Source: Burkholderia sp. PAMC 26561 (GTDB lineage Bacteria > Pseudomonadota > Gammaproteobacteria > Burkholderiales > Burkholderiaceae). From it: a stretch of DNA of 64,000 nt. Positions 9,371 to 19,331 of the stretch are shown here, piece by piece; the first letter of the stretch is position 1, and each line of letters opens with the position of its first letter. Location: NCBI RefSeq assembly GCF_001557535.2, contig NZ_CP014307.1:1364001-1428000 (forward strand), read 5' to 3'. The notes under the pieces were generated by a model. That model saw nothing but the letters and a program-made list of their open reading frames with translations, was not told where the DNA came from and ran no database searches. The position numbers and the translations under genes were made by a program.

Positions 9371-10888
9371 CTATACATTGGTACGTGAAATCGCCGGCTG
9401 CATGATGTATTCGTCTGGTTTGAACGCGCTCGACGCCTTCCGGAATTTCCAGCTGAAGCCTGGCCATAACGCGGTATTCCTGCCTGAAGCCGGATCGATA
9501 TACCAGCTTTTGCAGCCGCCTTTTGCCCAGATCGCGCGGTTCAATTGCTGCTGGATACGGACGTTGTACTCGGCTTCGACTTCCGGCTTTACATCGATGC
9601 TCGCCACGCCGCGATCGCGCATATAAGTGAGCGCTTCCATGACGTAGGTGACTTGCGATTCGATCATGTAGACCATCGAGTTATGCGCGAGGCCTGAGTT
9701 TGGACCGACGAGCATGAAAAAGTTCGGATAGTCCGGCAGCGTCGTGCCGAGGTAAGCGTGGGCGCCGTCGCGCCAGGTATCGGTGATGCGAACGCCGCCG
9801 CGACCGATTATCACGCCGCGCGTGAAGGGCTTCGAGACCTGGAAGCCGGTGCCGAAGATGATGCAGTCGGCGGGGTGGCGGACGTTATCGGCGGTGACAA
9901 CTGCGTTGGGTTCCACGCGCACGATGGGCTGCGTCACCACCGACACATTGCTGCGCGATACCGCCGGGTAATAGTCGTTCGAGATCAGGATCCGCTTGCA
10001 GCCGATGGTGTAATCCGGTGTGAGCGCAAGTCTCAGCTCAGGATCGGCGACCTGTTTGTGCAGATGCCTGAGAGCGACCTTCTGGATCACTTTCATGAGG
10101 GCCGGATGCACGACGAACCCCAAAACACGCGCTTCGAGCATCCAGTAAAGCGTCGCGCGCAGCAGCCATTGCGCGAACGGAACGTGCTTCAGGATCCATC
10201 GTTCGAGCTTGCCCGGTTTGCGGTCGTTCTTCGGCATGATCCACGGCGGCGTGCGCTGAAACACGTCGAGATGCGCCACGCGCCCCGCGATTTCGGGCAC
10301 AAACTGGATCGCACTCGCGCCCGTGCCGATCACAGCAATCCGTTTGCCTTCCAGCGGCATCTCGTGATCCCAATGCTGCGAATGGAAACACGGTCCTTCG
10401 AATGTATCGATGCCCGGGATTGCCGGAACGGATGCCCGCGACAACCCGCCCATCCCCGCAATCAGCACGCGCGCCGACACTTTCCTGCCCGTTGAAAATC
10501 GCAGGGTCCAGCGTTGCGTGGGTTCATCGAAGGTGGCGCGTTGCAGCGTTTCGTTGAAACGCAAATGCGCTCCAATACCGAACCGCGCCGCGCAATCCTC
10601 AAGGTACGCGCGGATCTCGGCTTGCGGCGCGTATAGCCGCGTCCAGCCCGGATGCGGCGCGAACGAGAACGAATAGACGTGGGCCTGCACGTCGCAGGCG
10701 CAGCCAGGGTAATGGTTGTCACGCCATGTGCCGCCAAGCGACGCCGCCTGCTCGGCCACGAAAAAATCGTTCATGCCGGCCTGTTTCAGCCGGATCGCCA
10801 TGCAAAGACCGGCAAAGCCCGAGCCTATGACCGCTATGTCGATGCGTTCGGGTTCATTCGCGGCGGGCGAGGAGGCGTCTTGATGCAC
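9371..10888 (-). CDS. Flavin-containing monooxygenase, Baeyer-Villiger type
   Basis: A 505-residue class B flavoprotein monooxygenase. The FAD Rossmann motif GSGFAG is at 22-27; the NADPH Rossmann motif IGTGAS is near 188. Between them is the fingerprint F-x-G-x-x-x-H-x-x-x-W (F163, G165, H169, W173), the signature of Baeyer-Villiger monooxygenases. Family members insert oxygen beside a ketone or oxidise soft heteroatoms using NADPH and O2. The substrate is unknown. It is divergent from an MFS transporter gene, which may import the same compound. Confidence 0.88.
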   Translation of the reverse strand: MHQDASSPAANEPERIDIAVIGSGFAGLCMAIRLKQAGMNDFFVAEQAASLGGTWRDNHYPGCACDVQAHVYSFSFAPHPGWTRLYAPQAEIRAYLEDCAARFGIGAHLRFNETLQRATFDEPTQRWTLRFSTGRKVSARVLIAGMGGLSRASVPAIPGIDTFEGPCFHSQHWDHEMPLEGKRIAVIGTGASAIQFVPEIAGRVAHLDVFQRTPPWIMPKNDRKPGKLERWILKHVPFAQWLLRATLYWMLEARVLGFVVHPALMKVIQKVALRHLHKQVADPELRLALTPDYTIGCKRILISNDYYPAVSRSNVSVVTQPIVRVEPNAVVTADNVRHPADCIIFGTGFQVSKPFTRGVIIGRGGVRITDTWRDGAHAYLGTTLPDYPNFFMLVGPNSGLAHNSMVYMIESQVTYVMEALTYMRDRGVASIDVKPEVEAEYNVRIQQQLNRAIWAKGGCKSWYIDPASGRNTALWPGFSWKFRKASSAFKPDEYIMQPAISRTNV

Positions 10889-11060
10889 GGTTTCGGCAGT
10901 GAGCGTGACGGGCGGGGACAGACTATCTCAAATTTTGGCACCAAACGGGAGGCAGGCCACAGCCCTGGAATCTTCATTATCTGCAACAAACTGGCACGTT
11001 GACCGTTAAAATGCGCGCCGGCGCCAAAACAAAGCGGCCACGCCACGGAGACATGAATCG

Positions 11061-12479
11061 ATGACCACCCGCCAGGAAAACGAAGTCCCTCAGACCACAG
11101 CTGGCTCTTTATCGGCGGGGTCGATTTCTGCGCGGCTCGACCGTTTGCCTGCAACCCGTTCCATGTGGACGCTCGTCGTGTTGCTGAGCCTCGGTTTCTT
11201 CTTCGAACTCTACGACCTGCTGTACTCGGGCTACGTCGCACCCGGGCTGGTGAACAGCGGAATCCTGACATCGACGACAGTCGGGTTGTTTGGCTTCACG
11301 GGCGTGGCGAGTTTTATCGCGTCGCTGTTTCTCGGGCTTTTCATTGGCACGATCGCTTGCGGGTTTCTCGCCGATCGCTTCGGGCGGCGCGCGATCTTCA
11401 CTTACTCCCTGCTCTGGTACACGGCCGCGAACGTGATCATGGCTTTCCAGGACACCGCGGGCGGCCTCAACTTCTGGCGCTTCATGGCGGGCCTGGGGAT
11501 CGGCGTCGAACTGGTGACCATCGGCACCTACATTTCGGAACTCGTGCCGAAGCACATTCGTGGACGCGCTTTTGCGTGCGAACAGGCGATCGGCTTCATG
11601 GCCGTACCGGTGGTCGCGTTCCTGTCCTACGCGCTGGTCCCGAACAAACCCTTCGGCTTCGATGGCTGGCGCTGGGTCGTATTGATCGGCGCACACGGCG
11701 CGCTGTTCGTATGGTTCATCCGCCGCGCGTTGCCCGAGAGTCCGCGCTGGCTGGCGCAAAAAGGCCGGCTGACGGAAGCCGACGCCATCATGACCGCCCT
11801 GGAAGCCAGGGTCGAAAAGGAATACGGCCGGCCGTTGCCTGTGCCCGCCGCGCCCGAACCCGTCAGCACGCGCGGTGCGTTCAGCGACATGTGGGTCGCG
11901 CCCTACGGCAAACGCGCGACCATGATGATCATCTTCAACGTGTTTCAGACAGTCGGTTTCTACGGCTTCGCCAACTGGGTCCCGACGCTTCTGATCCGGC
12001 AGGGCATCACCATCACGACCAGCCTCATGTACTCGACGATCATCGCGATCGCCGCGCCGGTCGGGCCGATCATCGGCTTGTTCATCGCCGATAAATTCGA
12101 GCGCAAGAGCGTGATCGTTGCGATGGCCGGCATGATCGTGGTGTGCGGACTGGTCTTCAGCCAGGTCTCGGGCGCGGCGCTCCTGGTTGCAATGGGCGTG
12201 GGACTCACGCTTGCCAGCAACATCATGTCCTACAGTTTCCATGCGTATCAGAGCGAGCTGTTCCCGACGAGCATCCGGGCGCGCGCCGTTGGATTCGTCT
12301 ATTCGTGGAGCCGTTTTTCGGCCATTTTCACGTCGTTTTTCATCGCGGGCGTGCTGAAGGCGGCGGGAACGACGGGCGTGTTCGTGTTTATCGCCGGGGC
12401 GATGATCGTGGTCATGCTCGCGATCGGCTTCATGGGCCCAAAGACGCGCGATATGGCGCTTGAACAGATCTCGAGATGA
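11061..12479 (+). CDS. MFS transporter (metabolite:H+ symporter type)
   Basis: A 472-residue inner-membrane transporter with twelve predicted helices. The loop 2-3 motif GFLADRFGRR (MFS motif A) and LPESPRWLAQKGR after helix 6 place it in the sugar/aromatic-acid/metabolite symporter branch. A GGAGAC element precedes the ATG. It is divergent from the Baeyer-Villiger monooxygenase gene and about 100 bp upstream of the diiron protein gene. The three may serve one catabolic route, which is inference from neighbourhood only. Confidence 0.88.
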   Translation: MTTRQENEVPQTTAGSLSAGSISARLDRLPATRSMWTLVVLLSLGFFFELYDLLYSGYVAPGLVNSGILTSTTVGLFGFTGVASFIASLFLGLFIGTIACGFLADRFGRRAIFTYSLLWYTAANVIMAFQDTAGGLNFWRFMAGLGIGVELVTIGTYISELVPKHIRGRAFACEQAIGFMAVPVVAFLSYALVPNKPFGFDGWRWVVLIGAHGALFVWFIRRALPESPRWLAQKGRLTEADAIMTALEARVEKEYGRPLPVPAAPEPVSTRGAFSDMWVAPYGKRATMMIIFNVFQTVGFYGFANWVPTLLIRQGITITTSLMYSTIIAIAAPVGPIIGLFIADKFERKSVIVAMAGMIVVCGLVFSQVSGAALLVAMGVGLTLASNIMSYSFHAYQSELFPTSIRARAVGFVYSWSRFSAIFTSFFIAGVLKAAGTTGVFVFIAGAMIVVMLAIGFMGPKTRDMALEQISR

Positions 12480-12587
12480 TGATTTTTAAAGCGATATTGT
12501 CGGCATAGGACGCTATACGGTTGGCGTTCAGGCGGCAGACGCCGCCCTGCATGACGGCAAGATGACGCGTGTTATGCCAAAATCTGC

Positions 12588-13508
12588 ATGACGCGATTAA
12601 CTCTCCGTTATGCCATGTCCGACACGCTCACGCCTGCCGAAGCCGACCACGCAATGCGCCACTGGTCGTATGGTTCCATCGGCAAGATTCAGCTTGGTTC
12701 CCCGCAGCACAAACGCATGTTCTGCGAAATGCTGCTCACCACGCACAACCCCTACAAGCCTGCAGTGATCGACTGGCCGTTACTCGCGCCGGCCGCGCTC
12801 AAGCGCATCACCTCGTTGCCTATCTGGGACATCGCGGTCCAGACGGAAGGGCGCGCGTCGATTCGTGTAGCGACATTTGCTCACACCATCAAGGACCCGT
12901 TGCTGCGCGAAGCCGTCACCATGAATGGCGGCGAGGAAGCGCGCCACAAGATCGTGTTGTCGAGGCTCGTGCAGGCGTACGGCATCGACCTTGCGCCCGA
13001 ACCGCCGTATCCAGCGCCCGACGATGCACTGCGCGCCTGGATGCTCACGGGGTACAGCGAATGCATCGATAGTTTTTTCGCGTTCGGTTTGTTCGAAGCC
13101 GCGAAGCAGACGGGCTATTTTCCCGAAGAACTGGTTGAAACGTTCGAGCCGGTGATTCAGGAAGAGGCGCGCCATATCCTGTTTTTCGCGAACTGGGTTG
13201 CGTGGTATCGGCGGAATCTGCCCTGGTACAAACGGCCGTGGTTTCTCATGAAGACCGCGAGCGTCTGGGTATCGCTGATTCGAGACCGGATATCGCTGGC
13301 CAAAGGGTTCGACACCGGTGGCGCCGCGCAGGACATGAATTTCCCGGCGAACGTCGGGGATTCGGTGGGCGGGGGGATTTCGGCGAAGGCGCTGATCGAG
13401 TTATGTCTGACCGAGAACGAGCGCCGGATGGGCGGCTACGATACGCGTCTGCTTCGTCCAACGACAGTGCCCTGGTTAGCCGGAATCGCTCGCCGGTTCA
13501 TAAAGTAG
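12588..13508 (+). CDS. Ferritin-like diiron domain protein
   Basis: A 306-residue mostly helical protein with two E-E-A-R-H motifs (near residues 116-120 and 192-196), the pattern of a carboxylate-bridged diiron centre. Additional acidic residues lie in helices between them. Proteins of this kind act as oxygenases, oxidases or peroxide-handling enzymes; the length exceeds that of simple ferritins and suggests an enzyme. The start could also be the ATG at 12615. I cannot name a substrate. Context: MFS transporter and flavin monooxygenase genes upstream. Confidence 0.75.
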   Translation: MTRLTLRYAMSDTLTPAEADHAMRHWSYGSIGKIQLGSPQHKRMFCEMLLTTHNPYKPAVIDWPLLAPAALKRITSLPIWDIAVQTEGRASIRVATFAHTIKDPLLREAVTMNGGEEARHKIVLSRLVQAYGIDLAPEPPYPAPDDALRAWMLTGYSECIDSFFAFGLFEAAKQTGYFPEELVETFEPVIQEEARHILFFANWVAWYRRNLPWYKRPWFLMKTASVWVSLIRDRISLAKGFDTGGAAQDMNFPANVGDSVGGGISAKALIELCLTENERRMGGYDTRLLRPTTVPWLAGIARRFIK

Positions 13509-13568
13509 TGAATCTAAACGCAACTAACGGTCTTTTCCGCCTGCGCCCATGGACCCGGCCGGTGCCCG

Positions 13569-14291
13569 CTATTTTGCGAGCCGCGACGCCTCGAACCGGC
13601 GCGACGCCTCTTCCACGTCCTGTCTGAACTGCGCAAGCGCAGTCAGGTTTGCAGCAGGTGGCTGCAGCGCGGTCCAGAGCACATCGACGAGTTCGGTTGC
13701 CGTCGTGTCGATCTGAGCCTGGCTCAGATGCCGCTTCGCGAGCGTCGCGTCCCACAGGACATGCTCCATTGGCCCGAAAACCAGCGACCGGAGCAAGCGT
13801 AGCGGCAGATCCGCGCGCACCTGGCCTATGCTCTGCCCGTGCGACAAAACGTTCATCAGCGGCGCGGTGTATCGGCGTTGCAAGTCCGTGAGCGTGTCGC
13901 TCAGGTCGTGATGTTTCGTGCGTCCCTCCGATAAAACCAGCGCACACAATCCCGTACCGTTCACCAGCATCAGTCGCAAATGCGTCTTCACGATGAACGC
14001 AAACTGCTGCCGCACGCTGCCATCGCGGGGAAGGCCGGATTCGAAGGCATCGATGATCTCGTCGTACCAATCCGCAATCACCCGCGCGCACAACTCCCGC
14101 TTGCCGCTGAAATAACTGAACACGGTCGCCTCCGAAATCCCGGCGCGCTGGGCGATTTCGGCGCTGGTGGCCGCGTCGTAGCCTTTTTCGGCGAAGACAT
14201 CTCGGCCGGCCTGAAGAATGTCCCTCACGCGTTGCTGCGACTTGACGCCTGCAGGCGTGCGGCGATTTCCGGTGACGGACGATGAGGACAT
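13569..14291 (-). CDS. TetR family regulator, probably of leucine degradation (LiuQ-like)
   Basis: 240 residues with an N-terminal TetR helix-turn-helix (about 20-70): ATSAEIAQRAGISEATVFSY. The C-terminal ligand-binding domain is TetR-typical in length. It is divergent from ivd-mccB-mccA. In Betaproteobacteria a TetR regulator (LiuQ) is predicted to control these genes in place of the MerR-type LiuR, so this is a reasonable identity, though inferred from context. A palindrome at 14318-14330 between the genes is a candidate operator. Confidence 0.8.
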   Translation of the reverse strand: MSSSSVTGNRRTPAGVKSQQRVRDILQAGRDVFAEKGYDAATSAEIAQRAGISEATVFSYFSGKRELCARVIADWYDEIIDAFESGLPRDGSVRQQFAFIVKTHLRLMLVNGTGLCALVLSEGRTKHHDLSDTLTDLQRRYTAPLMNVLSHGQSIGQVRADLPLRLLRSLVFGPMEHVLWDATLAKRHLSQAQIDTTATELVDVLWTALQPPAANLTALAQFRQDVEEASRRFEASRLAK

Positions 14292-14317
14292 GGCTTTGAG
14301 GTTGGGTTCGACAAATG

Positions 14318-14330
14318 TGAGCGTAGCTCA
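14318..14330. promoter_or_regulatory. Palindrome TGAGCGTAGCTCA, candidate TetR operator
   Basis: Perfect five-base arms TGAGC/GCTCA around GTA, in the gap between the TetR gene and ivd. Position and symmetry fit a repressor site; binding is not shown by sequence alone. Confidence 0.4.
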
Positions 14331-14354
14331 AATCCCTATTGACGGAAAGTGGGG

Positions 14355-14374
14355 TTCGGCATGAAACTGCCGAA
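14355..14374 (+). other. Inverted repeat in the ivd leader
   Basis: Arms TTCGGCA and TGCCGAA (seven bases, perfect) flank a six-base loop, about 80 bp before the ivd start. It could be a second operator or a leader RNA hairpin; no T run follows, so it is not a normal terminator. Confidence 0.3.
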
Positions 14375-14453
14375 TATCAAGCAAATCGGTGTGTGTGAGT
14401 ATCACTCACTGCTCCGATACAGCCCCGCCGATACCCCGAAGGAGGAGACCCGC

Positions 14454-15635
14454 ATGAACGACGTACCCGGTCTGAATTTCGCCCTGGGCGAAGACATCGA
14501 CATGTTGCGCGATTCGCTCGCCAATTTCGCCGCAAAAGAGATTGCGCCGCGCGCCGCTGAAATCGATAAAACCGATCAGTTCCCCATGGACCTCTGGAAG
14601 AAATTCGGCGATCTGGGCGTGCTCGGCATGACCGTCTCGGAGGAGTACGGCGGCGCGAACATGGGTTACACCGCGCACATGGTCGCCATGGAGGAGATCT
14701 CGCGGGCGTCGGCGTCGGTGGGATTGTCGTATGGCGCGCATTCGAACTTGTGCGTGAACCAGATTCATCGCAACGGCACGGAAGCGCAGAAGCGCAAGTA
14801 TTTGCCGGGGTTGATATCGGGCGAACACATCGGCGCGTTGGCAATGAGCGAGCCGAACGCCGGATCGGACGTGGTCAGCATGAAACTTCGCGCCGATGAA
14901 AAAGGCGATCATTACGTGCTCAACGGCACGAAGATGTGGATTACCAACGGTCCCGATTGCGACACGCTGGTCGTGTACGCGAAGACCGATATCGAGGCGG
15001 GTGCGAAGGGGATTACCGCGTTTATCGTCGAGAAGGGTATGAAGGGTTTTTCGGTCGCGCAGAAACTCGACAAGCTCGGCATGCGTGGTTCGCATACCGG
15101 CGAACTCGTGTTCGAGAACGTCGAAGTGCCGAAGGAGAATGTGCTCGGCCAGTTGAACGGCGGCGTGAAAGTGCTCATGAGCGGCCTTGATTACGAACGC
15201 GCGGTGTTGGCCGGCGGCCCGACGGGCATCATGGTCGCGTGCATGGACGCGGTCGTGCCGTACATCCACGATCGCAAACAGTTTGGCCAGGCGATCGGCG
15301 AGTTTCAATTGATTCAAGGCAAGGTCGCTGATCTCTACACGACGCTGCAAGCCTGCCGCGCGTATCTCTATGCAGTGGGCCGTCAGCTCGATACGCTCGG
15401 CGCGGGACACGGCCGCCAGGTGCGCAAGGACTGCGCGGGCGTGATCCTCTACACCGCGGAGAAAGCGACGTGGATGGCCGGCGAAGCCATCCAGATTCTC
15501 GGCGGCAATGGTTATATCAACGAATACCCGGTTGGCCGTTTGTGGCGCGACGCGAAGCTCTATGAAATCGGCGCGGGCACGAGCGAGATCCGCCGCATGT
15601 TGATCGGGCGCGAACTGTTCGCCGAAACGGCTTGA
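14454..15635 (+). CDS. ivd: Isovaleryl-CoA dehydrogenase
   Basis: A 393-residue FAD acyl-CoA dehydrogenase oxidising isovaleryl-CoA to 3-methylcrotonyl-CoA in leucine breakdown. Signatures: [16 protein letters not shown] (FAD/substrate loop), the catalytic-glutamate helix segment [15 protein letters not shown] characteristic of isovaleryl-CoA dehydrogenases, and the C-terminal [20 protein letters not shown]. The ATG at 14454 is preceded by AAGGAGGAGAC; a longer frame to 14349 has no such site. It is followed 14 bp later by mccB, so an operon is likely. Confidence 0.95.
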   Translation: MNDVPGLNFALGEDIDMLRDSLANFAAKEIAPRAAEIDKTDQFPMDLWKKFGDLGVLGMTVSEEYGGANMGYTAHMVAMEEISRASASVGLSYGAHSNLCVNQIHRNGTEAQKRKYLPGLISGEHIGALAMSEPNAGSDVVSMKLRADEKGDHYVLNGTKMWITNGPDCDTLVVYAKTDIEAGAKGITAFIVEKGMKGFSVAQKLDKLGMRGSHTGELVFENVEVPKENVLGQLNGGVKVLMSGLDYERAVLAGGPTGIMVACMDAVVPYIHDRKQFGQAIGEFQLIQGKVADLYTTLQACRAYLYAVGRQLDTLGAGHGRQVRKDCAGVILYTAEKATWMAGEAIQILGGNGYINEYPVGRLWRDAKLYEIGAGTSEIRRMLIGRELFAETA

Positions 15636-15649
15636 GGGCATAGACACTC

Positions 15650-17257
15650 ATGCTGATCATCGAATCGAAACTGAATCCCCGTAGCGACGAATTTCGCGCG
15701 AACACGGCGGCGCTCGAAGCGCTGGTGGCGGATCTGAAAGAGAAGGTCGCGAAGATTGCTTTGGGCGGCGGGCAAGCCGCACGCGACAAACATCTGTCCC
15801 GCGGCAAGCTCTTGCCGCGGGATCGCATCGGGCAACTGCTCGATCCGGGCACGCCGTTTCTCGAATTCTCGCAGCTTGCCGCATTCGGCATGTATAACGA
15901 CGACGCGCCCGGAGCGGGAGTGATCACGGGCATCGGCAGGATTGCAGGACAGGAATGCGTGATCGTCTGTAACGATGCGACCGTGAAGGGCGGGACTTAC
16001 TATCCGGTGACGGTCAAGAAGCATCTTCGTGCGCAGGAGATCGCGGAAGAGAACCACTTGCCATGTGTGTATCTCGTGGATTCGGGCGGCGCGAACCTGC
16101 CGAACCAGGACGATGTCTTCCCCGATCGCGATCACTTCGGCCGCATCTTCTACAACCAGGCGAACATGTCGGCGAAAGGCATTTCGCAGATCGCCGTGGT
16201 GATGGGTTCGTGCACGGCAGGCGGCGCATATGTACCGGCAATGAGCGACGAATCGATCATCGTGAAGAACCAGGGCACGATTTTCCTGGGCGGTCCGCCG
16301 CTCGTGAAAGCCGCGACCGGCGAAGAAGTCAGCGCTGAAGATCTCGGCGGCGGCGACGTGCACACGCGCCTCTCGGGCGTGGTCGATCATCTTGCGCAAA
16401 ACGATGCGCATGCATTGGGGATAGCGCGCAGCATTGTTGGCAACCTGAACCGTGTGAAGCCAACGCCCTTGGTGCTCAAGGAATCGCTGCCGCCGCGTCA
16501 TGATCCGCACAGCATCTACGGCGTGATTCCGGCGGATACCCGCAAGCCGTTCGATATCCGCGAAGTGATCGCACGCATTGTCGATGACTCCGCCTTCGAC
16601 GAATTCAAGGCGCGCTACGGCACAACGCTCGTTTGCGGATTCGCGCATGTCTGGGGACACCCGGTTGGCATCATCGCGAACAATGGCATCCTGTTTTCAG
16701 AATCGGCGTTGAAGGGCGCGCATTTCATCGAGCTGTGCTGCCAGCGGAAGATTCCGTTAGTGTTCCTGCAGAACATCACGGGGTTCATGGTCGGGCGCAA
16801 GTACGAGAACGAAGGCATCGCGCGTAACGGCGCGAAGATGGTGACCGCTGTTGCGACGGCGAAAGTGCCCAAGTTCACGGTGATCATCGGCGGATCGTTT
16901 GGCGCAGGAAACTACGGCATGTGCGGGCGTGCATATTCGCCCCGTTTCCTCTGGATGTGGCCGAACGCGCGCATCTCGGTGATGGGCGGCGAACAGGCGG
17001 CTTCAGTGCTGGCAACCGTGCGTCGCGATGGGATCGAAGGGAAAGGTGGTTCGTGGTCGAAGGAAGAAGAGGAAGCGTTCAAGTCGCCTATCCGCGAGCA
17101 ATACGAGGTGCAGGGGCATCCGTATTACGCGAGCGCGCGGCTGTGGGACGACGGCGTGATCGACCCCGCGCAGACCCGCGACGTGCTTGGGCTGGGACTG
17201 GCGGCGTCAATGAATGCGCCTATCGAGGACACGCGTTTTGGCGTGTTCCGGATGTGA
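15650..17257 (+). CDS. mccB: 3-Methylcrotonyl-CoA carboxylase, carboxyltransferase (beta) subunit
   Basis: A 535-residue carboxyltransferase transferring the carboxyl group from biotin to 3-methylcrotonyl-CoA, giving 3-methylglutaconyl-CoA. Crotonase-fold halves carry [20 protein letters not shown] and [20 protein letters not shown], matching MccB/LiuB. The length is typical. It sits between ivd and mccA (LiuD), with which it forms a complex. An enoyl-CoA hydratase gene (liuC), often found here in related bacteria, is absent between the two subunits. Confidence 0.95.
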   Translation: MLIIESKLNPRSDEFRANTAALEALVADLKEKVAKIALGGGQAARDKHLSRGKLLPRDRIGQLLDPGTPFLEFSQLAAFGMYNDDAPGAGVITGIGRIAGQECVIVCNDATVKGGTYYPVTVKKHLRAQEIAEENHLPCVYLVDSGGANLPNQDDVFPDRDHFGRIFYNQANMSAKGISQIAVVMGSCTAGGAYVPAMSDESIIVKNQGTIFLGGPPLVKAATGEEVSAEDLGGGDVHTRLSGVVDHLAQNDAHALGIARSIVGNLNRVKPTPLVLKESLPPRHDPHSIYGVIPADTRKPFDIREVIARIVDDSAFDEFKARYGTTLVCGFAHVWGHPVGIIANNGILFSESALKGAHFIELCCQRKIPLVFLQNITGFMVGRKYENEGIARNGAKMVTAVATAKVPKFTVIIGGSFGAGNYGMCGRAYSPRFLWMWPNARISVMGGEQAASVLATVRRDGIEGKGGSWSKEEEEAFKSPIREQYEVQGHPYYASARLWDDGVIDPAQTRDVLGLGLAASMNAPIEDTRFGVFRM

Positions 17258-17279
17258 TCACTTCTTCCCGGGCTTCGTC

Positions 17280-19301
17280 ATGTTCAACAAAATACTGATT
17301 GCGAATCGCGGCGAGATTGCGTGCCGCGTGGCCGCGACTTGCAAACGCCTGGGCGTGGGCAGCGTGGCAGTTTATTCCGATGCCGATGCACAATCGAAGC
17401 ACGTCGCCGTCTGCGATGAAGCGGTGCATGTGGGCGGCGCGGCGGCGTCTGAAAGTTATCTGCGGATCGACAAGATCATCGATGCTGCGCTGAAAACCGG
17501 CGCGCAAGCCGTGCATCCGGGATATGGTTTTCTATCGGAGAACCAAGAATTTGCGCGGGCTTGCGAGAAGGCGGGACTCGTGTTTATCGGGCCGCCGGTC
17601 GAAGCGATTTCCGCGATGGGATCGAAGGCGGCGGCCAAGGCGCTGATGCAATCAGCTTCGGTGCCGCTCGTGCCGGGTTATCACGGCGACAGTCAGGATG
17701 CGGCGCTGTTGCAGAAGGAAGCCGATGGCATCGGTTATCCGGTGCTGCTTAAAGCAAGCGCGGGTGGCGGCGGAAAAGGCATGCGCGTCGTCGAGCAGAG
17801 CGCGGACTTCGCGTCAGCGCTGTTGTCGTGCAAACGTGAAGCCTCAAGCAGCTTTGGCAATGATCGCGTGCTGATCGAAAAATACCTGCAGCGCCCGCGC
17901 CATGTGGAAGTGCAGGTGTTCGCCGACCAGCATGGCAATGCCGTGTATCTCTTCGATCGCGATTGCTCGGTGCAGCGCCGTCACCAGAAGGTGCTCGAAG
18001 AGGCGCCGGCTCCGGGCCTTTCAGCCGAAGTACGCAAGGCGATGGGCGAAGCCGCAGTCGCCGCCGCACGTGCCGTGAATTACGTCGGCGCGGGTACGGT
18101 CGAATTCATCATGACCGGCGACGGCCAGTTCTACTTCATGGAAATGAACACGCGGCTTCAGGTCGAACATCCCGTGACCGAAATGGTGACCGGTCTCGAT
18201 CTCGTCGAGTGGCAACTGCGCGTGGCGAGCGGCGAACCGTTGCCGCTGTTGCAGGATCAACTCAAGGTGAGCGGCCACGCGATCGAGGCGCGCATTTATG
18301 CCGAAAATCCTTCGCGCGGATTTTTGCCATCGACTGGAACGCTGAAGCATTTACGCTTGCCCGAAGCGGTCGGGTTTCAGTTGAACGGCAACGTGCGCAT
18401 TGATAGCGGCGTGCGCGAGGGCGATACCATCACGCCGTTCTATGACCCGATGATCGCCAAGCTGATCGTGCACGGTCACGATCGTGAAGATGCGTTGCTG
18501 CGCATGGCGCTTGCGTTGAAACAATGCGAGGTCGTGGGTCCATCGACGAATATCGAGTTCCTGCATCGGATCGTCGTAAGCGAACCGTTCGCGTCGGGCG
18601 ACCTGGATACGGGCCTGATCGAGCGTCATCACGACACGTTGTTTGCGCCATCGACCGTATCCAAGACACACACGCTCGCGCTTGCTTGCGCTGCGCTACT
18701 TACGCGCGAAGGTGGAGAAGTGCGTGGCGCGTCGCCGTGGGACGCGTTGTCGCACTGGCGCATGAGCGGCGGTTACACGCAAGCGCTGAACTGGCGCCTC
18801 GCCGATTCCGACGATGAAATCGTGGCCGTCTTCACGCGCGGTTCAACATCGGGCCGGGCGGACAACAAGCAGCTCGAGCTGCCCGGCGAGACGCTTGCAT
18901 TCGACTGGTCGCACGGCGATGAGCCGCATTCGTTCGTGGTGCTGATCGGAGACACACGGATCAAGGGGCGCGTCTTCGTAGACGGCGATGTGTTCCATGT
19001 GTTCTACGCGGGGGTATCGCTGGCGTTTGAATGGCAGAATCTGCTTGCCCACGCCGCTGATGCCGAACATGGCGAAGGCCGCCTGACCGCGCCGATGCCG
19101 GGCAAGGTGATCGCCGTGCTGGTGGAGGCCGGCGCCGTGGTGGAGAAGGGGGCGCCCTTGCTGGTGATGGAAGCCATGAAGATGGAGCACACGATCGTCG
19201 CGCCCGCGAGCGGCACCGTTGGCGAGATCCTGTTCGGTGTCGGCGATCAGGTCACCGATGGCGCGCAGCTCCTGATGATGGATGTGCAGGCCGTCAAATA
19301 A
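17280..19301 (+). CDS. mccA: 3-Methylcrotonyl-CoA carboxylase, biotin-containing (alpha) subunit
   Basis: 673 residues. The N-terminal biotin carboxylase part (about 1-450) starts MFNKILIANRGEIACRV and contains the ATP-grasp loop SAGGGGKGMR plus EMNTRLQVEHPVTEMVTG. The C-terminal biotinyl domain has EAMKMEH with the biotinylated lysine at about residue 634. I chose the ATG at 17280 because the family begins there; the upstream extension overlaps mccB. It is the third gene of the ivd operon. No HMG-CoA lyase (liuE) gene follows; an unrelated convergent gene does. Confidence 0.95.
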   Translation: MFNKILIANRGEIACRVAATCKRLGVGSVAVYSDADAQSKHVAVCDEAVHVGGAAASESYLRIDKIIDAALKTGAQAVHPGYGFLSENQEFARACEKAGLVFIGPPVEAISAMGSKAAAKALMQSASVPLVPGYHGDSQDAALLQKEADGIGYPVLLKASAGGGGKGMRVVEQSADFASALLSCKREASSSFGNDRVLIEKYLQRPRHVEVQVFADQHGNAVYLFDRDCSVQRRHQKVLEEAPAPGLSAEVRKAMGEAAVAAARAVNYVGAGTVEFIMTGDGQFYFMEMNTRLQVEHPVTEMVTGLDLVEWQLRVASGEPLPLLQDQLKVSGHAIEARIYAENPSRGFLPSTGTLKHLRLPEAVGFQLNGNVRIDSGVREGDTITPFYDPMIAKLIVHGHDREDALLRMALALKQCEVVGPSTNIEFLHRIVVSEPFASGDLDTGLIERHHDTLFAPSTVSKTHTLALACAALLTREGGEVRGASPWDALSHWRMSGGYTQALNWRLADSDDEIVAVFTRGSTSGRADNKQLELPGETLAFDWSHGDEPHSFVVLIGDTRIKGRVFVDGDVFHVFYAGVSLAFEWQNLLAHAADAEHGEGRLTAPMPGKVIAVLVEAGAVVEKGAPLLVMEAMKMEHTIVAPASGTVGEILFGVGDQVTDGAQLLMMDVQAVK

Positions 19302-19331
19302 GCTTCACACAATGGCGCTCGACGGCGCGCG

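Noticed and set aside
12531..12546. Stem GGCGGC/GCCGCC after the MFS gene as a terminator
   Set aside because: No T tract follows, and such six-base GC stems are frequent by chance in this DNA.
14406..15647. 413-residue minus-strand frame opposite ivd
   Set aside because: Ivd has clear motifs and an excellent ribosome binding site; the antisense frame has shadow composition only.
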